A stretch of DNA of 64,000 bases from Agrypnia vestita (GCA_016648135.1 JADDOH010004043.1:1-64000), one strand, 5' to 3'. Counted from the stretch's first letter, positions 52,241-63,349 are shown. Numbers and translations: made by a program. Notes: a model not told the origin generated them from the letters alone.

Positions 52241-53002
52241 AAACATCTTCCTGATTAGCTATAGCTTTGAAACTTTGACAATACAATATTCAATTTTCAA
52301 TATGATTTGATTGATATTTTGATTTTATTTGAGAGATTTAAACAATCTTAATACTTCATGTATGGAAAAAAAAATATAAGCGATGGTATGTTATGTACGT
52401 TTCTATCGAAGTTGAGTATTATTCAAAGAAAAAATATTTAGTCAAATGTTAATCTATTTTTGAGATATTTTTATCACAAATTACTAAAATTTCAGTAATT
52501 AATTATGTACCCGACAGTTTCTTGTTTTTTTATTGTTAAAACTAATTTTGTTATCTGAAACAAACTTTTAAACCTGTATCCTCAATTTTTTTAAATTACT
52601 TATTACTGTTGAACATAGGCAAAGAAAATGCTGTATGAAATTTCAGGATTAAAACTACCCGGACAATTAAAGAAATATATAGTAACTAAGTTATGCTTAT
52701 GCCGTTATTAACATGCCAATGAGTTGCAGTTTACACATTAGTCAAATGTTCTTACTTATTGTGGGAAGCACTTTTTTGACAGCTAAAACAGTTACACATC
52801 TATATTATCAGGCATAAACAAAACTGATGTAGAGTTAAATATTCCGTCATTGTTACTATGGCCTAAAAAATATTGAAATGATAAAAACAATTGAAATGCT
52901 GTGTAAAACTCTGATAAGACTAATGCTGACTTACTAACAAAAATGAAACAAACAAGAAAGTAAAAGCGTTATGAACTAATATAACATGTTACAAATTCGT
53001 AA
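52241..53002. other. AT-rich unassigned DNA
   Basis: Nothing recognised up to the TA target of the mariner insertion. Confidence 0.35.
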
Positions 53003-53004
53003 TA

Positions 53005-53033
53005 TTAGGTCCTTACATATGAAATTGGCGTTT
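53005..53033 (+). repeat. Mariner left terminal inverted repeat
   Basis: 29 bp, exact reverse complement of 54260-54288; preceded by TA. Confidence 0.95.
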
Positions 53034-53125
53034 AGTATGGGAGGAACATAAAGCCGATTTTTTTTATTATAATATATTTATTTAATCAAAGTATGTACCA
53101 TTGCTATCTATGCACTTTTGCCATC

Positions 53126-54100
53126 TCATAGGTAGTTCATCGATCCCTTTACTAAAAAACCATTCGGACGGGAATCAATAAAATCTTTGAAGGCGGTTTG
53201 GACTGCCCCATCGGAGTTGAATTTTTCCCTTTGCAAGAAGTTATCCAAATTTCGAAAAAAATGGTAATCTATTGGGGCAAGGTCCGGAGAGTACGGTGGA
53301 TGTCTTAGACATTCCAATTGAAGCTCCTCTAATTTGGTAGCCGTCTGTTGTGCAGTGTGTGGTCTAGCGTTATCATGAAGCAGCAGTGGCCTAGAGCGAT
53401 TAACCAGCCTCGGTTGTTTAGCAGCTAGCTTTTCCATCATGGTTTGCAGTTGCTGACAATAGACATCTGCCGTAATCGTCTGGCCAGATTTAAGAAAGCT
53501 GTAGTGAACGACACCAGCACTAGTCCACCAAACGCTCACAAGTAACTTTTTTGGAGTCAATTTTCGCTTGGGGCATGGTTTGGCTGGTTCGGCAGGGTTC
53601 AGCCATTGCGATGAGCGCTTCCGATTATCGTACAGGATCCACTTTTCATCACAGGTAATGATTCGATTTAAAATCCCTTCATTATTGTGCCGGTTGAGTA
53701 ATGCAACGCAGCAGTCAACGCGCGTTTGTTGATTTGCTTCACTCAATTCGTGAGGTACCCACCTTTCAAGCTTTTTCACCTTACCAATTTGCTTCAAGTG
53801 GATTAAAACAGTTTTATCACTAACACCGCAGCCTGCAGCTAACTCGGATGTGGTTTGCGATGGATCCGCTTCCACAATAGCCTTCAATTCTTCATTATCA
53901 ACTTTGGTCTCCGGCCTTCCACGGGGCTTGTTCTGCAGGTCGAAATTTCCAGAACGAAAACGTTGGAACCAAAAACGCACTGTGTTTTCTTTTGCGGCAC
54001 CGTCGCCATACACATCATTAATCCTTCGAGCCGTTTCTGCAGCACTGGTGCCACGGTGGAACTCGTACTCGTAAATAACGCGATATTTCAAGTTTTTCAT
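53126..54100 (-). CDS. Mariner transposase (D,D34D), C-terminus frameshifted
   Basis: Cuts and pastes the element at TA sites, binding its terminal repeats. I choose the start at 54100 (MKNLKYRVIYEYEFHRGTSA): mariner proteins begin close to this helix-turn-helix, and the upstream 22 in-frame residues are atypical. Residues 1-55 and 60-110 form two helix-turn-helix units joined by GRPETKV (61-67); WVPHEL is at 114-119. Catalytic residues are D151 (TCDEKW), D243 (LLHDNARPH) and D278 (YSPDLAPIDYH), with 34 residues between the last two. The frame stops at 53126 after 324 residues. A run of six A on the plus strand (53154-53159) appears one base short: in the neighbouring frame the sequence continues ELPMRWQKCIDSNGTYFD to a stop at 53082-53084, the normal mariner end (about 339 residues). 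The last 20-odd native residues are thus lost unless the slip is an assembly error. Confidence 0.95.
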   Translation of the reverse strand: MKNLKYRVIYEYEFHRGTSAAETARRINDVYGDGAAKENTVRFWFQRFRSGNFDLQNKPRGRPETKVDNEELKAIVEADPSQTTSELAAGCGVSDKTVLIHLKQIGKVKKLERWVPHELSEANQQTRVDCCVALLNRHNNEGILNRIITCDEKWILYDNRKRSSQWLNPAEPAKPCPKRKLTPKKLLVSVWWTSAGVVHYSFLKSGQTITADVYCQQLQTMMEKLAAKQPRLVNRSRPLLLHDNARPHTAQQTATKLEELQLECLRHPPYSPDLAPIDYHFFRNLDNFLQREKFNSDGAVQTAFKDFIDSRPNGFLVKGSMNYL

Positions 54101-54259
54101 TTTGTAAACTGAGTGACGCAAAGAAAAAAGCAATTGAGGAAAAAACAAATGAATTATAATTTTCAAAACACAAATACATGAGTAAATAGCTGTACAAATT
54201 TGGATTTGGAATTCCTAACCAAAGAGAAGATATTTGAGATCAAATTTGCCAGTACGGCA

Positions 54260-54288
54260 AAACGCCAATTTCATATGTAAGGACCTAA
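54260..54288 (-). repeat. Mariner right terminal inverted repeat
   Basis: 29 bp, exact match in inverted orientation to 53005-53033; followed by TA. It is the transposase-start-proximal end. Confidence 0.95.
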
Positions 54289-54328
54289 TATTAGGAAGGC
54301 TTCGATGGTTATTTTATTTTATTTATCC

Positions 54329-54660
54329 ATGGGAGACTAACAGTACATACAAAAATCAGATTACACATGATTATTGAACAGTATAGAGACCATCTTACAA
54401 GTTTCTACAGAATTAACATGTTATGTATTAACATATAGCAACAATAACTTAAGTTATATAAAAAAAATAAAAAATGTGAAAATTTTAAGTTACGGACAAA
54501 CTATGAAAGTCAAAGAATTAAAGGTAAAAGAGGATTAAGAAATGGATAGGAAAGGACACATCTACTTAGTAAAAAGGAGAAGAGATAAGAATAAAAAGAA
54601 GTGCAAAAGATAAATGTATAGCATAAAGATATCTGATCAATACATCTACATATATATATA
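54329..54660. repeat. 330-bp interspersed repeat, copy 2
   Basis: Co-linear with 46401-46730. It starts about 40 bp after the mariner end, following TTATTTTATTTAT, and ends in a TA microsatellite (54650-54671). Confidence 0.85.
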
Positions 54661-54671
54661 TATATATATAC

Positions 54672-54929
54672 ACGAGGTCTGGACAAAAGAAAATATGTGA
54701 AATAAATAAATTAAATTATGCCTTAGAGAAAGAAAAGAGGATTGACAAAAAGTGGCCCAATGCAGTGAGACCTGTGGAGGTGTATTTTTGAGGAGGCTAA
54801 GATCCGTACCAAGTTGTAGCGCCAGAGATGATGATGAGATACTTGGATTATGCATGCATCCCTTCTCCGATTTTACTTAATATATTTCTAATTCGTTCCC
54901 TTCTTAGGTCTACCCCTTTCAAAAACCTC
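54672..54929. other. Unassigned DNA
   Basis: Plus strand 54720-54845 has LINE-tail-like composition (AGAGAAAGAAAAGAGGATTG, CCAATGCAGTGAGACCTGTG) but no diagnostic motif. The minus-strand 69-codon frame here is not supported. Confidence 0.3.
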
Positions 54930-55165
54930 CTAAAAAGCTAGTAGACCGAAACTCACTCTATTCCGGGCTGGCCTCTTCCGCCGCCGCAATAAAGAATAGT
55001 TTTCATTGTATATTTGACGTGCAAGAGCATAAAATACAAAGGACGGGGGAGCAGGACCGGCCGGAAGGTATTTTATATTCAGCGGCTCCTGTTGTCTGTC
55101 CCTCCTCCGTACCTTTAGCCACCGTGACGCTGAAGGGTCCGACTACATTTCCCCAAGAAATATGA
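54930..55165. other. GC-rich island, apparently single copy
   Basis: Contains GGCTGGCCTCTTCCGCCGCC and GCAGGACCGGCCGGAAGG within AT-rich DNA. A 64-codon minus-strand frame has no domain. Confidence 0.4.
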
Positions 55166-58100
55166 ACTCTTTTCTTACATCCAAGTCGAATTTTCATGCG
55201 GTAAAATTATACTTGGGGTAACTTTTCTCTACGCTCGAGATTGTTTGGTCAACGTTCTAGGGAAAGTAAACAAAATTGATTTAAGTTTGATATTTCCTTT
55301 GGTCATACATTGGTAAACCAACCTTGTTATAGCCGTATGCGTCGGTACTTTTATATGTCACTATACTTTTTCTATCGCTTGTTTATGGTCAATCGCACGG
55401 GTTCACAATTTGCTCGCATCTATGACATCGCGTTCTGTCGCAACAACGTACTGAATCCCTATGGCGTCGTTCCACTTTTGGATAGTCTCGGGTTTGTAGA
55501 CGTTTCACTAATCTATGTTTATTTTAGACCCTACTGGTAATTTCCAATATACTGTAAAACGTCCAGAGTACTGGAAAAACATCGATTATATGTAATTCCT
55601 TCTATTTCTTCGTGACAATATTTAATATTAACATAAGAGACAATAATTATTTAGTACCTTTATTTAATATATTAAGAGACCAGCTCTGAATATCTCATTT
55701 CTAACTTACCCATGAATAATCGGAGCTTATTCAATTCACGGTCCAGCGCAAAATACCAAGAGACTAAAATAGTTCTAGGATTTTTACGGCGCTTCAAAAT
55801 CTTCTGAAAGTAAGAATTTTCTGCTCTATTCTGTCCTGAACACGGCATTTCTGAAGAAACGTCGGCCAGATTGATCGTAGGTAACACGAGAGAATGGTCT
55901 AGAAAGTCTTCACCAGAATTTTATCTCCAGACCTCCTCAACCCAACTCTAATCTCCAGAGAGATGAGATACGAATTAAGTTGGAAATTATGAGAATTATT
56001 TCATTACATCGAAAGAATTTTTTATCACTACTAATTATTTTATTTATTTGCGTATCACGTGATAGATACCCTTCAGTGAATAGGTTTGTTAATTTTCATA
56101 ATCAAAAATGGTTAATAAGTACTACATCAACTATTGTGTTAAGAATATACTTACAGCTAGAGTCTTTATATCAATTAGTCATTAACATATTCATTTACAA
56201 CATAACTTTTCGTTTTATTTTCTATATTTTTTCTAATGCATAAACCATAAAAAGTGTATTTTCTTACGTATTACTCTAATCGTCATGAAATGTTTTTAAA
56301 TTATTTTTTAATGTTAAAAAAGGATTATCTACGACTATATCATTTACGACTGTTGATCATCTGTACGTTAACAAATAATAAATAAATAAAACTCTATTGA
56401 CGTATCATTTTTAACAAAATAATTTGAAATCTTGCGTACAGTATTCAAGTACCTAATAAAATCGTTAGACAGCTATGGTGATGCGTCTCACGATTTATGA
56501 ATTTACGATACGGCGATACATGTAATAAAATTCATGACTCACACTCCTCGCGAAATCAGTTCTCTCCGTTTCATTCACAAATATAACCCCACACGCGCAG
56601 CAGTACTTACCCTAAAGTTAATTAAACATTCGGATGTGGGAACGTACAAATAGCCATCCGAAGCACGGAGCATCCAAGAAGGATAATGGAAATGTTAACC
56701 TAAATATTTTATCACTTGCAAAAGCTTTTACTGGAAATAGAATAAACGGCTGTACAGTCTGTCTATGTTTTTATAATTAATTTAATAAAGTGTTTTAAAA
56801 TACACACCAATTACTTATTTTGTGTCGAGTTTTTTGGTCTATTCTTTCATGTGACTAGAATTCTTTATTTTATTAAGCGCTTGGAGTCTCATTGAAGAGT
56901 CCTTCATCACGGTTGATGCACTAAGCTAGTAAAACAGACGCGAAGTGACATCTAATGTCGATTGAAATATAATATATCAGTCAAGCCAGGGAAAATATCA
57001 ATATCATTACATATGCAATATCCATATCGTTTTTGCAGTTTTTCAAATGTCATATATTTCAATATTTCATTATTTCAATAACGTCGATAAAATTAATCAA
57101 GCTTTTAAAAGTCATATTAAAGAAAATCATAGAAAATCAATAAAATCAAGTTTTCTTTATAAACATTTTTTTTAAGAAGAAGTCAAGACAAGTCAAGGCG
57201 AGTGGAACGGCTGTACTCTTCATTTACATTTCTATATTAATGATTAAAAAAATTCTCATTTTAATTTAATGCAAAAATATTTTAGGAGTAATAATATTCA
57301 TAATATTATTTTGTAATTATTAGTTTCTTTTGAAGAAATGGCGTTAAAACGTTAATAAAATTTCCTCCTGAAATAGCTTTTCAAAAACATTCCGCCATAT
57401 CAAACAAGTTTGATTAAAACTTAATAAATCATTTTTTTGACTTAAATAAATAAACATCGTCTTTGTTCGATTTAATTAGACTTTTGTCAGACATCTAGAA
57501 AAAATTATTAAAATATGTTGTAAAAATAATGTATGATTGATGGATAGCACCAATTATTTGGTAATATCCATTTACTATGCATTATCAATTACAGTGGTTA
57601 TTTTATACTTTTAAACGCATCCAATCCAGTACACTTCCAAAAACCTTTCAACAATTTATACATAATTTATGTTCGGACATCAATTGAAAAAAAAAAAAAT
57701 AAAAAATAATAAAGAAATTACAATTTATAATCATTAAAACGTATGAAAACATAAACTATATAATATCTACTTGAGTTTAACTATATTTCACATTAAAAGT
57801 AACAAATTGACTTAATATATAGTAGTAGAAATAAAATATTTATGTTTTCCATCTATTTTAATAATCATCTTGAATAATCTCTACAATGTTAACTCCAAAT
57901 CCATAAATAATATATTACCAAGTATTGTTCAACGAAGTTTACATATGTACATACCCATATGAATATGGTTACCGATCTACTTATTTATATCCATACATTA
58001 TATATATAAAATAACCTTTTTTTAAATGATTGATTGTTAAATATGTTTTTTTAAATTACCGCAATAAAAAATACATAGGTACTTAATTTAACCATACATA

Positions 58101-58455
58101 CCTATTGTGATAAATTATGTACTAGTACATATGTACTATATACTTACCATTATAAATGCAGAAAAAATTGATTGGATTCTGTTGCTGTTGAATTACTTAC
58201 CTGGAAAAAAGAAAAAAATATATTTGTAAATTATAATATTGAGCAACGATAAATCAGTAAATCATTAATAAATTAACTTTGATTTTGTTTCCTAAAGTAT
58301 ACATTTTTTCTAAGTCTATAAATCTAGTCGCTTCAAATAGTTTTTAAATTTATATGGAATCATGGTAACAATGCCAAAGCAAAGAAAGACCTAACTTTTT
58401 TATTTTCTTTGAAAATCACTCAATTTCAAGTGGCTCCACTGTAGCGAGATTGAGT
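55166..58455. other. Unassigned intergenic DNA, increasingly AT-rich
   Basis: A 76-codon plus-strand frame at 55310 and a 71-codon minus-strand frame at 55672-55887 were examined; neither shows a known motif. 56980-58400 is very AT-rich. No element ends found. Confidence 0.4.
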
Positions 58456-58459
58456 AGTG

Positions 58460-58725
58460 ATCTAATAACAAACGTAGTACCTACATTAGTAAATGAACAT
58501 AGAAGTGAATATAAATCAAATTTTACGATAGTCGACAGAATAAAAAAGAATATTTTAGTCGAATTGGGCATTTTGAACATATAAATAAGACGACGATGGC
58601 AAAAATAAGTAGAAATGATGAACGTTAGACTATTGAACGCGTTAGAAGCTTCACAAAACGATGAGCACAGTGTAAAGAGTTTAAGTGTGTGAAAGTGGGC
58701 TTTAGAAATTTAACAAACAATATTA
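58460..58725 (+). pseudogene. Degraded LINE C-terminal fragment
   Basis: Plus strand reads DRIKKNILVELG then, with a frameshift, IGHFEHINKTTMAKISRND. This is a decayed R-L-RWFGHVERM---R block. No intact frame longer than about 20 codons; identification rests on the order of residues. Confidence 0.4.
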
Positions 58726-58804
58726 CAGATTAACAGTTATATAAATCATAAATTATACAACGTGTTAACAGCAAATTAAATATTATAAATATGAATAAAA
58801 AGAA

Positions 58805-58875
58805 AACACTTTGTATAAAACCAATCTTTATATACTTATCAACATGTTTCAGGGTCAATGGTCTCTTCATCGTAT
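58805..58875 (-). repeat. GAAACATGTTGATA-type repeat, hammerhead-like relic
   Basis: Minus strand: CGATGA, AGAG, loop ACCATTGA, CCCT, GAA, ACATGT, TGATAAGTAT, then a segment ending ACAAAGTGTT. It matches 5068-5125 at both ends. Helix II and the GAA core are legible but C3-U4 of the CUGANGA core are changed, so it is probably inactive. Confidence 0.45.
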
Positions 58876-59734
58876 TTCAACGTATTATAAAACAAAAATT
58901 ATAATGTACAGTAAAAATTAATATTACATCAATGATATTTAAAAATAATAAAGACACAAAGTTAATTTGTTTCTTCATATATTTTGTTGAAAATCCCGTA
59001 AGTATTTAATAACTATAAAAACATTCAATCTTCTCTGAATGCACATTGCACTTCTTCAAAACTTTTGATACCCTCTTCGATTTTGCGCTTCAATAACAGA
59101 GACGCATCAATAACGCAACGCAAATAAATTTGTTATCGACTTCGAAATGTTGAATCACGAACAATATTTACGGGACAGTTAAACGAGACATACATTTGTG
59201 ATTCACTGGTTCTCTGGATACTACATTCGGCTGGAGAATTTGATTCTTTCGTGTTTACATCAGGAGACAGGCTTGGATGCGAGCCACGTCACAATGAAAT
59301 TCACTGAAGTATGTCTTCCGGGGCCCGCCAGCTCCCCACCCCCATCCATTCAGACGTGGTGGTTCAATATTGGGGTGCGATTTTTTCAAACATAGGGAAA
59401 ACTGAATTTTTATTAGAATTTTTTCTGTATAGGGGTAATATTAATAAATAAAAATTATTTTTTAATTTTGTTAACCAAAACCCTTTTAAAAGATCTTTGA
59501 ATTAAGTCAATACCTATATATTATTAATATCTTATTATTAATATAAACTTGTACATTAACATGAATGATATTAAAAGCAAAAACGTAAGAACAATTGGCT
59601 AAATATGTAAGTTATAAGTATGATATGATGACTATGAAGAAGATGACATGATCTCACGATCAAAGTTATAGGTAATGATAAATCATATTAATAGTTAATA
59701 ACATAATGGATAAAATAAGTTATAATAATAAAAC
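58876..59734. other. Unassigned DNA with a small GC-rich patch
   Basis: GC-rich patch at 59270-59380 (TCTTCCGGGGCCCGCCAGCT). The 65-codon plus-strand frame at 59198 has no domain. Otherwise AT-rich. Confidence 0.35.
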
Positions 59735-60221
59735 ATATCGAGGGTCCCCAGCCAAGGGACATTTTACGAAAATGGGTTTTTTAGGGCGTTATGCTTAAAT
59801 TAAACTTATTATTAGGCAGGCAAAAAGACATATGCTAATTTCCATTCTTTACTTAATTACTGATATTCTAAAAACGTCTAATATGACAATAATTACGAGA
59901 AAAAGAAAGACAAAAGGGTGTTTGCCACCTTACGCCCGAAATATCACTTAAGTTAAACTTAAAGGTGCTTGAGGTGAGGTCTAATAAATAACCAAATCAA
60001 TTTTCCATACAGCCCTTTTTTCAATTTAACTTTCACAAAAGACTTGGTTACTTCTTCACTTCAGACCCCGCCCCCCCTCACTCTCTCTCCCTCGTAGATT
60101 CCTGATTATTATGTATGGTAATTAGTGCATGCTTGTCCTTGACAAAATTAACACGCATGTGATAAATATTGGTGAAAAATTAACAATACTATGGTTGTGA
60201 TGTATAGTGTAGTAGTTGTGT

Positions 60222-60265
60222 AGGTCCTGACGACGACACGGGTACGTCTCGAAACCGGTAGACTT
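60222..60265 (+). ncRNA. Hammerhead ribozyme-like motif
   Basis: Helix I strand AGGTC (60222-60226), core CTGACGA (60227-60233, fits CUGANGA), helix II GAC / GTC (60235-60237 / 60246-60248) with imperfect base, GAA (60251-60253), self-complementary ACCGGT as loopless helix III (60254-60259), A60260 at the cleavage position, and helix I strand GACTT (60261-60265) pairing with AGGTC through one G-U. Core residues are intact, but helix II is only 3 bp with mismatches next to the core, so activity is doubtful in this copy. Confidence 0.5.
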
Positions 60266-60300
60266 AAAGTCTGATAGTGGTTCATACAAATTTAAATAAC

Positions 60301-60375
60301 ACTGTTATAATGTCTCAACACAAAGTTAATGCTTTAAATATTAAAAATTTTAATATAATTTTTAAATAATAATTA
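60301..60375 (+). repeat. Repeat shared with 1960-2036
   Basis: ACTGTTATAATGTCT, CACAAAGTTAATGC, TTTAAATATTAAAAATTTTA. It follows the hammerhead-like motif by about 35 bp and contains an ATG, so it may be the start of a body frame of a PLE. Confidence 0.45.
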
Positions 60376-61689
60376 CCCAGAATTTTCAGAAACAGTGACA
60401 ACTAACATTGAAAGTGAGTAAATTTTTTTTAATTAATTGGAAAATTTACGCGCGGAGAGTGAATTTAAAATTTATTAAGCTAATAATAAGATGAAGAACC
60501 CTTTTTACATTTGTGGATACCCCCTATAAAAGTTAAAGTTTGTCCATGTGAATTAGTGCATCTTTTGCTTCTTCGTTTCTTTTTCGTCAGAGATAATGAA
60601 GATGAGGAGATCATGGTTAATTAAATTGTAAATAAAATTCAGCCATCAACAGGGATGACCGACGTATTATTAAATAGGTATTCAATAATTATAATAGTGA
60701 TCAGGATATTTCATTAAGTGGATCAAAATTTTTTTTTATTCAAAAATAACCATCATCTAACAGAAATGAAACTGGACTCACATAATGAAGAAAATAAAGT
60801 AGGTATATAATGCTGGCTAACGAAAACAAATAAAATTCTACGCCACTAGGGTGAAGTACAAGGGAAACAATACGATACATATGATAAAAGGTATTGATAA
60901 ATCAAAGATAATTATGTGAAAAATAATCCAGGCTCTGAATCTAAAAGATGATTCAATAAATGTAATAAATAGCTTAACTGACGGTCAATATTGAAATATA
61001 TTTAAAATGTATTGGAGTTTAGACCATCAACGAGACTTTATTTTACCAAGCATTGACAGATTACAGAAAACAGACGAAGTTGTTTAATAATTACCTGCCA
61101 GACTTGATCTATTAAATTGATTTATTTTATCGTTCATGTTTTTATATTTGTAGCTGATATCATTGGTTACATTATTTTAGTTATTAAATTTTCAGTATTT
61201 TTTTATTCATGCGACTATACGAATGCTTAATTTACTTTTAATGCTATTTTTTGTATACTGTTATATATTTTATAAATTGGAGAGTGATAAAGAAATAAAA
61301 ATTTTAAAAATATATTTCCTTACAAATATAGGTATTAAGTAAATTTGGGACAGGCAGACGGGTGTATGTGATTTTAAAAACCAAATATTTTTTACATCAA
61401 ATAAATTTTTACTGATGTGGTTGTAGGTATTTTTATCTACCATTTCCAAAAAACAAATATGGAAATCTTTTAAAAATAAACTAAATATTCACAAAACCAG
61501 ATTGACAAAACATTATTTTTGCTCCCCTGTAAAGTTCGAAATAATCACTTACGCCCTTTTGGCTGAGGACCCTCGATATATTACCTAAAATACTGAATTA
61601 TTTCTTACGAATATACTGTCACGGGATCATGGCGGTAGGAGACAAATTAAACCTAGCAAAATTAATTAGGTTTTTATTTATCCCAAAAG

Positions 61690-62124
61690 TCACTGCAAAT
61701 TTAAGTAATTTTCACTAAATCTTGCACAAGTCACTCTAGAATCTTCAATATGTCTCAAAAAAATCTGTTTCACGTCGTTTGTATCACTCTGATCACTATC
61801 AAATACTTTTCGCACGCCGATAGGTACTTTATCATTGGTCAAAAATAAAACGCACTCAATTGCTTTCCTTTGTTTCGCATTATTTGTGGCTCTTATCTCT
61901 GGCTTCCACTAAACTTAAAATATGACAAAAACAAACAAAAAAATATATTTTTTAAATAACCTATTTACTTGACCGTTTTTGTACGTCACCGTATGGTGAC
62001 AAGTTTTGCATCCCTTTTGACTGGAATCACTCCAAAATCGAATGACTAACCAAAATACTAGTTGTTGGCCAGGGTTAACGGCGTGTTTTGACAATAAACA
62101 GCCTCCTTGCTTTGATTGCGCCAT
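61690..62124 (-). CDS. Candidate two-exon small gene, function unknown
   Basis: Exon 1 (62124-61969) reads MAQSKQGGCLLSKHAVNPGQ, QLVFWLVIRFWSDSSQKGCK and TCHHTVTYKNGQ. A GTAAAT donor follows directly, and 60 bp later a pyrimidine-rich TTTAG acceptor leads into exon 2 (61908-61690): WKPEIRATNNAKQRKAIECV, LFLTNDKVPIGVRKVFDSDQ, SDTNDVKQIFLRHIEDSRVT and CARFSENYLNLQ with TGA. The join is phase 0 and gives 124 residues without a stop. The start has a good context (GAG ATG G) and lies 40 bp downstream of a GC-rich patch at 62160-62240. CKTCHH could be part of a metal site. I recognise no family. Without splicing, exon 1 runs on for only 17 more low-complexity residues, which favours the intron. It remains a prediction. 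Confidence 0.4.
61909..61968 (-). other. Predicted 60-bp intron
   Basis: On the minus strand it starts GTAAATAGG and ends TTTTAAGTTTAG after a T-rich tract (TTTTTTTGTTTGTTTTTGTC). Length and composition are typical of short insect introns. Confidence 0.4.
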
Positions 62125-62159
62125 CTCATATTACGTGTAATTTGCATAAATCCACAAGT

Positions 62160-62240
62160 CCACCCTCAGGTAGGCGGGTAGCCGAGGGCGGCTCGAGGGG
62201 CGGCCAGATCAGCGGATAGCGCTCTCAAGCCTTAAATCCT
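62160..62240. other. GC-rich patch upstream of candidate gene
   Basis: CAGGTAGGCGGGTAGCCGAG and GGCTCGAGGGGCGGCCAGAT. It lies just 5' of the candidate minus-strand gene and could be its promoter-proximal region; no TATA box is obvious. Confidence 0.35.
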
Positions 62241-62639
62241 TCGCATGAGTAAAATATTTCATTCTTTTGTAATCAACTATTACTTTGTGGTTGCAGTTAT
62301 CCAAAAAAATAAGTTGATAAAAATATAATTGCCCATATTTTGTAATGTTTAGTGTATAATTAACCCTAAAAATATTTCAAACAATATTTTTATATATACG
62401 TTCTGAGAACACAATTACCGGATTTTGTCCACATATTTTATCCCATATTAAAAGCTTACTTTTTGTGAGACTTCTATAATTTATCTTAATTAATAAACTA
62501 TTTCATATAATTATCGTCTATACTGCATGTAAAATCATATATTAGTAATATGTATAAGTTACTACAAGTAAATGAAATTACAATAAATATAAATGTATTA
62601 AGTTATTATTTTCTCTACATTGTCAACTAAAGCATCGTA
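62241..62639. other. AT-rich unassigned DNA
   Basis: GAGACTTCTATAATTTATCT at 62469-62488 also occurs at 26967-26986, marking the end of an unidentified repeat. Confidence 0.35.
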
Positions 62640-62900
62640 TAGCGGTATACGATGGAGTTCTAGTATCTAAATTGACGTATAGAGTGAGAACAGGAGCTAG
62701 CAGAGAAGGAAAGAAAGTGAATGTGTGATAAATCCATTTTTGATATCAATAAATAATGAAAAGAAGGTAAAGCTGATGAAAATGCTTCGATATATGTTAC
62801 CAGTACTTGGAATGGAATGAAATCATGGACCCTCACTGAAACAATGCTGAAGTCACTCAAAGCATATGAGATGGTGATCTACTGACGGCTCGGCTTCTAA
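62640..62900 (+). pseudogene. LINE reverse-transcriptase tail fragment
   Basis: Plus strand reads WNGMKSWTLTETMLKSLKAY then EMVIY near 62809-62882, preceded by a degraded basic stretch. Y-MESWTLT---L--L-AYEMW is a standard region just after LINE reverse transcriptase. The frame is short and broken. Confidence 0.6.
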
Positions 62901-63349
62901 TAATAAGCTGAAGAAAAATAAATCCTTGTAACAATTTAAACACGGAAATTAATTTAACCATTTTTTCTTGCCTCTCTAATTTACCCACATAAGCAAATTG
63001 CCTCTTCCAGATCCATCCTCAACCAATGTTAATGCCGGATTGGCTCGCGCACACTACTGTCATGTGAAAGCTCCTACCGCGTCACATGAACTTAGCCTAA
63101 AATTAACCTTTTAATTCTACAATTATATTTTACTTTATTATTTTTATTAAATACCATAGAGTTACTCGCAAGGATCAAAATACTTTGATGCTTTTGTCAT
63201 CCTCGTGGAATGATTTTAATCAATTCGCTTGGTAATAAGATTCCATCACTAATTCCGTCGGGAGATGTGAGCCAACTAAAATTTTTACTCATAACAAATA
63301 TGTATAAAAAGCATCGGTGAATCTTTGAAAGTGCCAAAAGTTGGTAACA
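62901..63349. other. Unassigned DNA
   Basis: Nothing recognised. Confidence 0.3.

Larger units (their letters stand above)
53005..54288 (-). mobile_element. Near-intact mariner transposon, 1284 bp
   Basis: Perfect 29-bp terminal inverted repeats (53005-53033 and 54260-54288, starting TTAGGTCCTTACATATGAAA) flanked by TA at 53003-53004 and 54289-54290. Length, TA duplication and a single transposase frame are standard for mariner. Perfect terminal repeats indicate a recent insertion. The one visible defect is a frameshift near the end of the transposase. Confidence 0.95.
59735..61579. mobile_element. 1.85-kb inverted-repeat-bounded element
   Basis: ATATCGAGGGTCCCCAGCCA at 59735 is mirrored by TGGCTGAGGACCCTCGATAT ending at 61579, and the arms remain similar for about 25 bp into AAGGG / CCCTT and a TACGCCC block. 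ATAT at both outer edges may be target duplication or part of the repeat. The body has no transposase frame; it contains the hammerhead motif at 60222 and a repeat shared with 1960-2036, which suggests secondary insertions. Confidence 0.6.
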
